Shown here: positions 23,604 through 34,698 of the stretch, one piece after another | How the letters are laid out: each line of letters opens with the position of its first letter | How positions within the stretch are numbered: the stretch's first letter is position 1 | Origin: Macrotrachela quadricornifera | Taxonomy: Eukaryota; Rotifera; Eurotatoria; Philodinida; Philodinidae | NCBI GenBank assembly: GCA_022393335.1 | Contig: JAJEKB010001365.1 | Span: 122,081 to 186,080, forward strand | DNA: 64,000 bases | Direction of reading: 5' to 3' | Notes under the pieces: generated by a model | The model's input: only the letters and a program-made list of their open reading frames with translations | Told to the model about the DNA's origin: nothing | Databases searched by the model: none | Program-made: the position numbers and the translations under genes

Positions 23604-24405
23604 AAGGGTACCCCCCCCCTCTTTTTTTTTGTCGAACTTTTTGGAAAAATTTTTTTTGTTTATATGTGCCGTAGAGAGACCATGTGTTGGTATCTCGATT
23701 GTCGTTTAAATGATCTCGATTGGTTCTGCCATTCAATTGCTATCGAGTGTCCACGCAAAGCCATAACCAAAAAAAAATTTTTTCAAAAAATTTTTTTAAT
23801 GTGCTCAGTGGATTCTACATGAAAAGTTGTTTATAAAAATGTTGAAAAAAAAATCAGAGTGTTCCCAAACTTATTTTTTAGTTTTCTCAAAACTAGTTTT
23901 TCATCCACAGAGTTTGATTGTGCCACCATCAAACCTACCTTAACTTTGTCCGATCGAGCTGAAATTTTTATCAGAGATATTTGGATATATCCTCCAGAGG
24001 TAAAATCGGCCGTTTTCGTTTTCGACCATTTCGTTCGATTTTATGGGGTTTTCGAGATCGACCTCTCGGTTTTTTCGAGATCGTTTTCGTATTTTTGTTA
24101 TAAAAAAAAAGAAAGCGAGTTTTTGAAAAACGCTGAAAAATACCTCTGAGATACAGGTGTAGGTGATCTCAAAAAAAATTTCAGCTCAATCGGACGAAGT
24201 TTGATGGGGAAAACCGGTGGCACAATGAGACCCTATGGAAAACCATTAATTTTCGAAAAATCCAAGAAGACCCCTTTTGAAAATTTTTTTCCTCGAACAC
24301 GTGTCTCATCAATTTAGGTTCTCTATTTGTGGTAAAAATTTCAGCTCGATCGGACTTGCCGTTCTTGAGATCTAAAAATCATGTAAAAAGAGGGGGGATA
24401 CCCTT
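23604..24405. mobile_element. Inverted-repeat (foldback) element B
   Basis: The ends are AAGGGTACCCCC.. at 23604 and, on the other strand, AAGGGTATCCCCC.. ending at 24405. Internal arms also match in inverted orientation: ATTGTGCCACC and CCGATCGAGCTGAAATTTTT near 23935-23975 pair with a segment near 24160-24225. A further copy of TTTCAGCTCGATCGGA lies at about 24338. AACATC occurs beside both ends (23595-23600 and 24406-24411) and may be an imperfect target duplication. The open frames inside (23577-23822 and 23859-24149, +) are repeat sequence, not genes. Confidence 0.7.
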
Positions 24406-24528
24406 AACATCAGTGTTAACAGAATTATAAGTAATGAAAGATTCATCTTGGTGTTCTGATTAAGCACAATCATTTTGATGTTGAGTTTCCAGATCATAAT
24501 CTTTAATATTAACTAACCAGCACTGGCA

Positions 24529-25567
24529 GAATTCCGTGAATTCTGAACTCTTGAGGAATCCAAGGAATCCAAAACCACTTAAAAATTCATTATTATATAC
24601 TCAAGGAAAAAAGAAGAATCTAAAGAAAACAGGAGAATCCAAGGAAGTCAAAGAATCCAAGGAGATTATCGAAAACCGAGAAAGTTCAACAGGATCCTAG
24701 GAGAGGTGGAAAATCGGATATGGGGTTCGCTGAATTCGAGCGGCTTCTAAGAGCTCCCAACGCATTCTTACGGATTCAATGAGGTTTTAAGAAATTCCTA
24801 CGGACACACAAGGATTCCAACGAATTGTTCAGAATCCCAACAGAATTCAACGTATTCCAACAGAATCCAGCGGAACCCAACGGATTCCAACGGAATCTAA
24901 CAGATTCCAGGGGAACCCGTCGGATTTCAACGGATTCCAACCGATTCTGACGGATCCTGCAAGAGAAAGTGAGGGTGAGGGTGTTTTATCGTTGTAGTGC
25001 GCCACGAAGGGTTTATTTCCAAGCTGAGGGTGAAGGCATCCTTGTATTGACACAGTATGTGTCATCACACAAAGACAAATGAAGCTAGTTGCGTCAGGAA
25101 GAAAATGTTTTTAAGTGTAAAGAAATGTATCAATTTAACGGTACCTCCAAAATGTCCCGAATCGTTCGCAGCGATTTCCGAACAGATACTAATATACGAT
25201 TACGATGCCTTGTATTTTTCGAATAGGCTAAGGAAAAACGCGCCACTGTAGAGTGAGAGTCAACTTTAGAAAAGAAATTATAAAACAAATCTGACTCCAC
25301 ATACCATCCACATTACCACAGAAAGTTGTAGCATCGCTGCTATTAAAGGAAAGAGATCTAGTAATAAAACGCGAAGTATTTAGTCTTCCAAAAGATTTTT
25401 AGCTTATTCCTATCGAGACTAATGGGCAACATCGTAGAACTCGTTAACTTCTTTGGATTCCTTGAATTCCTTGGATTCTCCTATTTTCCTTAATTGGATA
25501 ATAATGAATGTTGTATACGTTTTTGGATTCCTTGGATTCCTCAAGAGTTCAGAATTCACGGAATTCG
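24529..25567. mobile_element. Inverted-repeat element C with tandem-repeat core
   Basis: The left arm 24529-24670 and right arm 25437-25567 are reverse complements for ~130 bp, sharing ATTCCGTGAATTCTGAACTC and then TTGAGGAATCCAAGGAATCC. Just inside the left arm, 24745-24960 is a degenerate array of short ACGGATTCCA-like units. No transposase is present. The open frame at 24847-25068 (-) is a translation of this array. Confidence 0.65.
24745..24960. repeat. Degenerate short tandem array (GGATTCCAAC units)
   Basis: Units such as CAACGGATTCCAACGGAATC recur every 10-12 bp, most regularly at 24840-24950. The array is internal to inverted-repeat element C. It codes for nothing believable. Confidence 0.6.
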
Positions 25568-25571
25568 GACA

Positions 25572-25835
25572 GATCTTTCAATGAGAAAGACGAGAGCGAT
25601 GGGGAAAAATATGCAATAAATTCACGTTTAAATGTGAGACAATCAGGAGTGTTTGGTTTAATATATTTAAACCAACAAGCAGTATAATTAGTTAGAAAGT
25701 ATGAAACAGAACGTTTTTGTCTGACGCTGGTAGTTGGAATCTATCAAATATTTCTTTAATATATTGTACCCAGTCAATAACATTTTGATTACGAGAACCA
25801 GTAAATTTAATAATTAATCTAATTAGTTCTTCCAT
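25572..25835 (-). pseudogene. Retroelement gag-like fragment
   Basis: From ATG 25835 the minus strand reads MEELIRLIIKFTGSRNQNVI then DWVQYIKEIFDRFQLPASDK, and after a frameshift it continues with TACWFKYIKPNTPDCLTFKR and FIAYF. The order FTGS..NVIDW....IF...L...D, then a CWF..I and F..F block, is that of Retrotrans_gag capsid domains of Gypsy-like elements. No polymerase or confident LTRs were recognised nearby. It sits next to element C inside the hAT copy. Confidence 0.45.
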
Positions 25836-27751
25836 AACTGAGAAAAATTACACATAAAGCAACAAATCACTGTGAGTCCAGTAGCACAAGGCAGAAGAAG
25901 TCAATAAAGAGAAAAACGAAACTTATCGTAGTTGATGAATAATTGTCGAAACGGGTCACGGCATCAAATATTACACGTTGATACTTTATCCTTAATTTCG
26001 TGCTTCTTCTTATACAAGTATTAACTCGAATGAATACATCGAATGATAAAGAAGAATATGAATGAAAACAAAAGCACAGAATAACTAAGAAATATGTAAA
26101 GACGTGTACATCTAAACAAAGGCATAGATATAATGGCGTGGTATCACATCTCTGTAACAGATGTATCTTTCAAGTCGTATTCTATGTCAGAACGTTTTTC
26201 GGACGTGATCTTTTCTAATTTCTCCACGCCCTAATGGTCCTTTTAAATTACTGTGGTTTAATAATCTTCATACTGATATTAAAGTGCATGTGCTTCAGAA
26301 AATCCGTAGTACTTTAGTTTGCTTTTTTTAAATTGATTTATTAATTATGAAAGAATACCGGTACGGACTTATCAAACACAATTCAGTAAGCTAGTGCTGA
26401 TACTCTGCTGAAGAAAACTGATTCTTTCCACTAACGAAAATGTCAATTTTCTTATTTAAATGATACACAAAGGATTTCGTATGATGATCGAACAGAATTT
26501 TTGCTTGCACTGGATGGCTTTTTATATGAAAAATTCGTAAAGAAGATTTAGTTTTTACGAAAGAACATCTATATCCACGTTGATGTCAACTTGGATTGAA
26601 ATATTTGTCAGCATCGGGAACAAGTGCTCCAATAAAACATGTTTTTTTTCTCAGTCTGATTTTGTTACACATTCACATCGAGCAAAAATTAACTGACAAA
26701 AACATTTATTTACTTACTTAAAATATAATCGATTCTGCTATAATTTTTCTTCTTAAAATTTGACAATAAAAGGTAGTGCAAAAAACGTTTTGATTATTAA
26801 TTTTTTGAATACTCTGCTGTTAACATAAATGGGGCATATTTTTTTCTGCAATCATTAGCAAAACATGTATTTGCGCTTTTATGCGTCTGTACTCGTACTC
26901 CAAAAAGACCGTACTTGCCCATCTCTGCATAGTATAATATGACATATTCAGCTTCAGTAAACTAATCGGTATGTAAATTGAAGATCTAGCCGATTGATAC
27001 TCTATATGTTCATTTCTCTAATATTTCATTTAGAGATCCTGCTAAGAACCTAATGCCATTCTGAAGAATCTTTGAGGAATTCCAATCACATTTTAAAAGA
27101 TGAGAACAAAAATCCTTTATTTTTCCGATTTTGAAATTCTGACAGGATCCTGATCATATCTTTCAAGAATCTTGCGCTGAAATATCAAAGATTTTCCTTA
27201 GGGCTATTACTTGAAACAGACAAAATGAATATTATCAATAATGAGAATGAAAGTAAGAGAGAAAACATTTTTAGACTGGACTTGCGTACTTGTTCGATAG
27301 AATACTGTTGGAAATTATATAAAACTTCAAGAAATATACTATCTTGTGGATGAGATATAAATATTTTTTATCTCGATTTCAATGAAATAATGGATATGAA
27401 AAAAGACCACTACAGAGCAAGAAATCTCTGTATTTTTTCCATCATTATTTTAATACATGATATTGGAGAATATTCTATATATATGTCTTTCGAGGATTTC
27501 AAACTACTTCTATGAAAGAAAAGTTTCTCTCCAATGTATATTGCCTTTATATTTGAGAAATCATTGATACAGACATCAGTAAAATATATTATAATAGAAC
27601 TTTTCTTTACAGCAACTGAGAATTTTCTCTATTCGTCTCTATCACATCAAACAGAGTGAAAAACAATATTATTGAAGTTTTTCTTTTCTCACAATTCAAA
27701 AGAAAATGGAAGATCTCTTTTGATGATCATCATGTTTTCTCTTTCTTTTAG

Positions 27752-28665
27752 TACCACTTCGTGCCAGTTTGATAGATATTCCTCCAAGTGCCACATGGAA
27801 GAAGAATGGTCAAACAGTAGGAGGACAAAACCCAACACTTTCTGAACCTTACGGTTTATATGTGGATGATGAACAAACAATTTATGTTGCTGATTATGCG
27901 AATCACCGTATTGTGGCATGGAAACCGGGTGAAACAAACGGACAAATAGTGGCAGGTGGACATGGACAAGGAAATGGTGCTCATCAATTGAATTACCCAA
28001 CAGATGTGATCGTGGATAAAGCAAGAGATAGTCTTATTATTTGTGATCGAGGGAATAGAAGAGTAGTTAGATGGCCTCGTCAAAATGGAACAAGTGGAGA
28101 AATAATTATTTCGAATGTCACTTGTTATGGTTTGACAATGGATGACAATGGATTTCTCTATGTATCTGATGATGGCAAACATGAAGTAACAAGATATCGA
28201 ATGGGTGAATCCAAAGGAATAGTAGTAGCAGGTGGAAATGGACAAGGAAATCGTCTTGATCAGCTCAATTACCCTCGCTACATATTCGTCGATCGAGAAC
28301 ATTCAGTATTTGTGTCTGATAGGGATAATCACCGTGTGATGAAATGGATAAAAGGTGCAAAAGAAGGTATTGTTGTTGCTGGTGGACAAGGAATAGGAAA
28401 TAGTTTGACACAATTGTCTTCTCCTCAAGGAGTTGTAGTTGATCAATTGGGTACTGTTTATGTAGTTGATACTAATAATCATCGAACTGTACGTTGGCCT
28501 AAAGGAACACAACAAGGAAATGTTATTGTTGGTGGAAATGGTGAAGGAACACAAGCAAATCAACTCTATTTTCCCAGAGGATTGTCATTTGATCGACAAG
28601 GTAATCTCTATGTTGTTGATCATTACAACAAACGAGTACAACGATTTAATATTGAAATACCATGA
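27752..28665 (+). CDS. NHL-repeat protein, six-blade C-terminal exon
   Basis: The exon follows a T-rich tract ending CTTTTAG and is open to the TGA at 28663-28665 (about 304 aa). It begins PLRASLIDIPPSATW, and a short non-repeat lead precedes six regular NHL blades: GLYVDDEQTIYVADYANHRI, DVIVDKARDSLIICDRGNRR, GLTMDDNGFLYVSDDGKHEV, YIFVDREHSVFVSDRDNHRV, GVVVDQLGTVYVVDTNNHRT and GLSFDRQGNLYVVDHYNKRV. Blades are joined by VVAGGxGxGN loops, so this half is a near-ideal six-bladed propeller, presumably for protein or ligand binding. No ATG starts the exon sensibly, so an upstream exon is required. The acceptor needs one base from the previous exon, which the donor at 18040 would supply. It is either the 3' exon of the 17155 gene or a separate gene. 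Confidence 0.8.
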
Positions 28666-31600
28666 AATTAATGGGATGAACTGATAAATTTTATTTATTT
28701 TCAGCTTTTGATTATTCTATTTTGATTGCTGTGTAATTTTAATTGAAAAGAAATAAATGAATTGATGTATATTTATATTCACGTGCACGCGCGCGACCAG
28801 AGAGACCCTAATTGTTGGAGGCACAAAAGCCAACAGCAGTAAGACAATGTACGTACATAAAAGGTCTTTCCGTTGTCTTTGTCCAACAAGAGCAGTATCT
28901 CTCTGGATTGAATTAATGTAGAAAACAGTCATTTCCTTAAGAAAAATATTTTATTTTTGATTGAAATAAATATATTACTCTTTCTGTTCCAATGTAACAG
29001 TAATATATTTCTTTCGAAGAAATATTCTTCTTCTATATTTAATTTATTATTGATAATCAATTCAATGACTGTTACATTCGGAACAGAACGAGTCATTGAA
29101 TTTGTCATCAATAAAAAATTAAATATAAAAGAAGAATATTTATTTGAAAAAAAAATTTTATTTCCTCTCTATAGCTAACTTAGAATTATTTTTAAGAGGA
29201 ACACTTCGATAAAATGAATGATATTTCATTGATGAATATTACTCTCTCATATAGTATAGTAAAACAATGATCATTCATTAACAAAGAAAAATGAACTTCG
29301 CCGATCATGTATATCGTTGTTTTTCATTCATATATGCACATATCTGTGAAACAATGATTAAAAGAAAAGAATAGTTTAGTCAAGCTATTAAGACATATAT
29401 GAATAACACTTTTATTCATATAATTAATTCTTTTTATATAGCGCCTGTTCAAGAATAAATTAGACGCTTTGTATTTTTCAGTTTTTCCATATAATTCTGA
29501 AACGTACGTTAGACGCGTTTGAACGTGTTTATACACTCGTTGGAGCGCATTTATAGTGGAGAATTATACTCAGATGCATTTCAAACGCAAAATAATGGCA
29601 TCCAAGCACGTTCAAGATATGAACAATTCTCCATATAGAAGAGCTTGAAACACGTTTTAATCGCTAGTTACATTTAGATGCATTTATCATATGAATATAT
29701 CTCTTTTCTGAAGAGCAACAGACGCGTCTAAACGCATTCCTTCCACTAAAGCAATCTAAAATGCATGTGAACGGATCTTTTAGGATGAAGATAAAACTGA
29801 GTTTAGATAATATTTTTACCAGAACTCCGATAAAATAGAGGACTTCTCTTGACTAGGCATAATTCATCAAAGACTTATATGTATGTGCCGTTACGCATTT
29901 AATTACTATTCAAGAAAAGTTCTATTTGATTTTTTTTCAAGTATTTTCATACAGATATTTATCATTTTGGAGAATATCACATAGTTTTTAAGCAAAATAT
30001 TAATAATAATACTAATCTAAATAATACTTTCTTCGAAGAGAAATCACTATATTTCTTAGATTAGATGTTATCTTTTCTCATATCGAAGATTTTAAATCCG
30101 TTTGTATGGAAATTTTTTTCTATCAAAGACCTCAATGTGATTTAATAAAAAAGATTATCAAGATTTGCTAATTGAGAAATAAAGTGGATAGATATAAAAT
30201 AAAGTGGAAAATAATGGTTCTTTAAAAATACAAATCTAATTCGAATAATTCTTTGAAATTATTGATTGAGAAGATGATAAATAGAAATACTAAGAAATTC
30301 GTCAAAGAAAATATAATTAGTAATAAATAATATTTACATAATTATTATTTTTAGAAATAAAAATATATTTCACTAATCTATCAAACTGATTTTGTCTTCA
30401 GCAATCTTATTTCATCATTCTTAAACAAAAATAGAAGATATTTTTATTTAAAATTTTCTATTCAATAAAAAAGTCTATCTTTTGCCCTTTACAAAAATTA
30501 TATTGGAAATAAGAATTATTAACTAATATCAAAATTTCGAGGAGGGGACAAAATATCCCTTGCCCCTTCCCCTCCGCTGGATAGGACACTGAGGTAGATG
30601 CAGCTAATACTTAAGCATTTACGGGCGAGTCATATATCTCGCATGAATATGCAAGACCAATGCATGCAAGTATCTTCAAACATTAAAGTCATGCATGATC
30701 TCGCATATTTTACTGTGAAACCTTAAAAGTTGTATTTGTATGCATACTTTAGTGATATGCATCTTCATGTATACATTGTTGACCTCCATTCATTCGCAAA
30801 AAATTGCAAATATTTCAAATGCCTTACAAGATCGCGCATGAAATAAAACAAGTAAAAATTTTTTTGCAAATAAACGCATGTTTTCCTAAATTTCTTGCGA
30901 ATACATGCGTTCTTTAAACTTTCGCGTTTCACTGCGATGGAGACAGACAGATTTTTGAGACCATCACACGGTATGAGAAATATAGTCTGAAGCCTGTTAC
31001 ATATAGTGACATGCGTCTTTGAAAACGGTCAGAGGTCATGTATAAGCTAAGTCTAACTAAATTATCTTTGAAGTTCCTTGTTGAAGTTTTATGCTACAAA
31101 GTAAGAAATAGTGCCTAAGTGTATCTAGATATACATAAAACATGACTTTTGATGGAATTAGTAATAATAGGTATATCGTGTTTCACATTTTTAATCCCGT
31201 AGGAATTGCGCTAATAGCTTTTTCCATTTACTGTAATTGATATTTTTAATTGTTGAGTACGTTCATCATAAATTTTGCAAAAATATATAAATTGTTCAAC
31301 AGTAGAGATAATAAGTTAGTATTAAGTCAGAAATTAATACTTGGGTTTAGTATTCCAAAAAGATAGTTTAATGCTAATCTTTTGGTATTAAAATAAGCGT
31401 TCGTACTAAACAATCGTAATCTAATAAATGAATTAACATTGAATTATTCTTTTGTAATAATACGCCCATGTATTAATTTCTGAATTAATACTAACTTATC
31501 ACCTCTATTCAACATTTTAATTCCGTGCTTGTATTTCTTTATAATAGATTATCTTCTAAATGCTTCGTTCCATTTTCAGTCTCAAATCACGTATTTTTCC

Positions 31601-31834
31601 CGAAGTTTTATTTTTATTGGATTTCTTATCGTTATCAATGTTGGTATTTGGAAGAGCATTTCGATATTATTTCTAACACCATTTTATTCTATGGTAAATG
31701 CTAAATTATATTTTAAGATACACATTAACCATGATCTTAGAAATCCTTAGTTTACGACTTTAGAAAGTATGTTTATCGTCTCCGTTTCCAAGAAAGAAAT
31801 GTAAATTTTCGATCTTTTTCACCGACATGATTGA
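28666..31834. other. Intergenic, repeat-rich
   Basis: No gene is supported. An inverted repeat occupies about 28990-29160, and 29450-29760 has scattered GACGCGTTTGAACG-like words. The stretch 30630-30920 is unusually dense in GCATG/CATGC words, and 31310-31500 contains AATACTAACTTAT inverted about its middle. The frame at 31529-31750 (+) shows no domain. Confidence 0.5.
28990..29160. repeat. Inverted repeat around a 20-bp loop
   Basis: TTCAATGACT at about 29060 is mirrored by AGTCATTGAA at about 29092, and the pairing continues outward through ATATTTAATTT and AGAAGAATAT blocks for ~65 bp per arm. A second word, GTTCC(G)AATGTAACAGT, is inverted at about 28987 and 29070. It is probably a small hairpin MITE. 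Open frames on both strands here are by-products of the palindrome. Confidence 0.55.
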
Positions 31835-33694
31835 CTAATTGTAATATAATAGCTCGTCGTGAAGCCATATATAGTAATAATAATCATTCCATTTAAAAAT
31901 ACAACGTTTCTTGATTTTTTCTTTTGATATACAACTTAATACCAACTCTTTATTCAAATATTCTCTATTAGAAATACGAGCAACTGAAGTACATACAGGA
32001 AATTGTAAGAAAGTTAAATATTTGAGTTCATTTAAAAGTCTAGATACAATCTTCTGAAGATTTTTTGATTCAAGTTCAATATATAATGTTTCAATATAAC
32101 TGAATATTGATAAAAATCGATCAAGATCATCCAGTGATAATTCAAATCCAACCATAAAATGAATATTTTTAATTGTTTTATTTAGACAAGCACATAACTT
32201 TTCATTTTTAAAAAGATGATACATGTGGAAAGACCAGGTTATGTATAATGTCTCAACATTTGGTGTATATTCTAAAATTTTACATGGAAGTTCGTAGCGA
32301 TTAACTGAATATTGCCAATCATCTTGAATTAGTTTAAGCTGCTTTACACGAGATAGAACAATCATTTTGCGAAGATCTCTGATAAATTTCTGTTGATCAT
32401 CAGCGAAAATATCTCCTAAATGTAAAGTTAAATTGCGAATTTTTGCGTATCGATGTATTTGTAGTTCAACTAGCGAACTTTCGAATATCAGCTGTTTTAC
32501 ATGAAGTTCATCGAAATTTACATATAAATTCTTTGTCATTTTAGCATAATTATTTGTTTTTGTTTCGACATCATAAACTGAAACTTGAGTATATTGCAAT
32601 GAAAATTCAGGATAAGGAAGTGTGTATATTTGGAATTTTGATTCGTTGAAACAATCAATTACAACGCAAATATGACGATCAAGCCAAAAATCTGTACAAA
32701 AAGGAGCTATCATTGTATCAGTTGTCAAAGAGCAAAAATTTCCATGAAAACCGGTATCTGATTCAATAAAAAATTCAAACTTTTGTAAATGTGATAATGA
32801 TTCAATTAAATATTGCAATCGTTGAGCATTAATACAACTAAGTCCACCATCGTCACGATAACTCTTAATAGCAGTTGTTCGAATCATTAATAAGGATTTT
32901 AAATAAGGAAAATAACTTAATAAAATTTCGATTTGTTTGAATCGACATTCGTGAATTTTATAATCTCTATTAAATGGAATTTCTAACCGCTTTAGATTTG
33001 GTATTTGAAAAGCATATTTTTTAATATTCGAAATGAACTCGTCATCATTATCTAACCAGACAAAATTCTTGAGTAATAAGATTTTAATTTTTGGCATCAG
33101 ACGAAATAATTGAAATAAATCAGATACATTCATCCTTTTACGTAACGATAAATGTTGAATATTCGATATTTTGATAGATTCTATTGGAAAATCATAATCT
33201 GAATGTAATATCAATTTACGTAATGTACATTGTTCATTATTGAATATAGCTGCATGTAATGCATTTGAATTTTTCTCCGTATTTATATATGCTTCATCAA
33301 TATATAAATTTTTCAAATATTTTAAATTTGATAAATTTTGTGAAATCTCTTGTATATCTATATCATAAAGTTTGTACAATCCCAATGTTCGAAGATTAGG
33401 AAAATTGTCAAGTTGGAAATATTGAAGAAAATAATTTATTTTTCCATCACTATCGTTATTTGATAATCGTAAATCAAATATTGAATATGCAAAACGATGT
33501 AAAATAGGTTGATATAGACGAATAAATTCTCTATTAGATATTTTATTGAAATCAATTGCAATTGGTACATCGTTACAAATACGATCGAATCGATTATTTA
33601 AACTACATAAAGCATTGAATAAATCGAGTGGAGAAAGGTATCCAAATGCTACAAGAAGTATTTCGTCTGGTAAATTTTCCAAAGACAATACCAT
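31835..33694 (-). CDS. F-box protein with degenerate leucine-rich repeats
   Basis: This is a single-exon gene of 619 aa. Residues 6-40 are an F-box: ENLPDEILLVAFGYLSPLDL followed by FNALCSLNNRFDRI, the segment that binds SKP1 in SCF ubiquitin ligases. The remainder is a long series of irregular leucine-rich segments, for example around FPNLRTLGLYKL, LKYLKNLYIDEAY, IPNLKRLEIPF and FPYLKSLLMI, which probably form a curved substrate-recognition surface. ATG 33694 gives the F-box its usual position at the extreme N terminus. Intronless F-box/LRR genes form large families in bdelloids as I know them; the substrate is unknown. Nearby genes give no clue to a pathway. Confidence 0.85.
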   Translation of the reverse strand: MVLSLENLPDEILLVAFGYLSPLDLFNALCSLNNRFDRICNDVPIAIDFNKISNREFIRLYQPILHRFAYSIFDLRLSNNDSDGKINYFLQYFQLDNFPNLRTLGLYKLYDIDIQEISQNLSNLKYLKNLYIDEAYINTEKNSNALHAAIFNNEQCTLRKLILHSDYDFPIESIKISNIQHLSLRKRMNVSDLFQLFRLMPKIKILLLKNFVWLDNDDEFISNIKKYAFQIPNLKRLEIPFNRDYKIHECRFKQIEILLSYFPYLKSLLMIRTTAIKSYRDDGGLSCINAQRLQYLIESLSHLQKFEFFIESDTGFHGNFCSLTTDTMIAPFCTDFWLDRHICVVIDCFNESKFQIYTLPYPEFSLQYTQVSVYDVETKTNNYAKMTKNLYVNFDELHVKQLIFESSLVELQIHRYAKIRNLTLHLGDIFADDQQKFIRDLRKMIVLSRVKQLKLIQDDWQYSVNRYELPCKILEYTPNVETLYITWSFHMYHLFKNEKLCACLNKTIKNIHFMVGFELSLDDLDRFLSIFSYIETLYIELESKNLQKIVSRLLNELKYLTFLQFPVCTSVARISNREYLNKELVLSCISKEKIKKRCIFKWNDYYYYIWLHDELLYYN

Positions 33695-34698
33695 GGTTTT
33701 TTTTAATAAAATCTAGAAGAATAAAATGTAATGTTTTTAACTATTATCATTACATCATCTTTTCTTTTTATACTATTTGTTTCTATGTTAACGTGCGAAG
33801 GAATCTTATCTTTATTATAATTTTTTGTCTTGCTATCATTTATATCTCAACAGAATTCTATTCGAATATATTTAAATCTTTTCTACTTGCTAGACTTTTG
33901 TTTTCATTCATTACAATAATCTATGTGGACATAGATTAACTTAATCAGATAATCAGAACGTTTTTCATAAAAATCTCTTATAATTTTTGTTAAATTTTTT
34001 CCTTTTGGTATTGACAAACCAAATTTTTAAAAAAATAATGTTAAGGGTAAGAGTGAGACAAGCAACTATAATCTTGATTTCGTCGTTGCTAAAGGATTTT
34101 TCAGGCAGCTTAGACACACTAGTTCAAATTATCGATAGGATCACGTTTCATAATGATATCATTGACTTATATATTGAAATGAATTGATGACAAATAGAAC
34201 GATAAATATATAATGACAGATACTCAAAATATGCGCCATCTGTTTATGTTTTTAATTCAATATAAATATCGAGAAGCAAATTTTAGTGTTTTTCTTTCAT
34301 ATCAAAAAACATGACTTTTTAAGCGTTTTTTAAGATTTTTTCAGCAATTTTTCGATTTTTTTTATCACAAAATATGAGTCAGAAAATTTTTCATACATAC
34401 AGTTTTCTAGAGCACGACGAGATCTATCGACCTATGTGAAAATATCCAAGAAAAACACATTATTCCATTTTTGAATTACTGTCACCTTACTTTTCTACTG
34501 CAAAAAAAAGTATAAAATTTCTGAAAGTTTTTTAAGTTCGATTCATTATCTCTTGTATTGGAAATTATAGGTGGTATCCCCTCAAATAATATTCTTTCCA
34601 ACCGTGTATAATTATGAAATGATTTTCTTTTTTTGTATAAAATATTTCAAATAAATGATTGTTTATTAAACAAATGTGGAAAAAAAAAGAAATGAAAT
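33695..34698. other. Intergenic between F-box gene and NUP88
   Basis: These ~1.0 kb lie upstream of the F-box gene and downstream of NUP88. Apart from AT-rich sequence I see only a repeat-like patch near 34330-34450 (CACGACGAGATCTATCGACC). The open frames at 33628-33939 and 33987-34187 (+) have no domain. Confidence 0.5.

Larger units (their letters stand above)
22286..26927 (+). mobile_element. hAT element with nested insertions
   Basis: The element begins CAGAGATG at 22286 and ends CATCTCTG at 26927, and the match extends imperfectly inward (GTGTAAAATAC against GGGCAAGTACGG). It is flanked by an identical 8-bp duplication, CATAGTAT, at 22278-22285 and 26928-26935, the hallmark of hAT insertion. 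Inside are a C-terminal fragment of a hAT transposase, a foldback element (23604-24405), a second inverted-repeat element (24529-25567) and a gag-like retroelement scrap. The transposase N-terminal half is missing, so the copy cannot be autonomous. Confidence 0.8.
18040..27751. other. Transposon-packed interval between two NHL coding blocks
   Basis: This ~9.7-kb stretch contains no host gene that I can support. It is filled with a palindromic element (19412-19898), a mariner relic (20887-22162) and a hAT element (22286-26927) with nested inserts; the parts between them are AT-rich sequence without recognisable structure. It is either one bloated intron or an intergenic region between two NHL genes. 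Confidence 0.6.

Noticed and set aside
24847..25068. 73-aa minus-strand frame with repeated GW/VGIRW text
   Set aside because: It is translation of the short tandem array inside element C.
28303..28563. Minus-strand open frames under the NHL exon (also 27856-28302 and 27689-28024)
   Set aside because: They are antisense shadows of the repetitive NHL coding sequence with no domain of their own.
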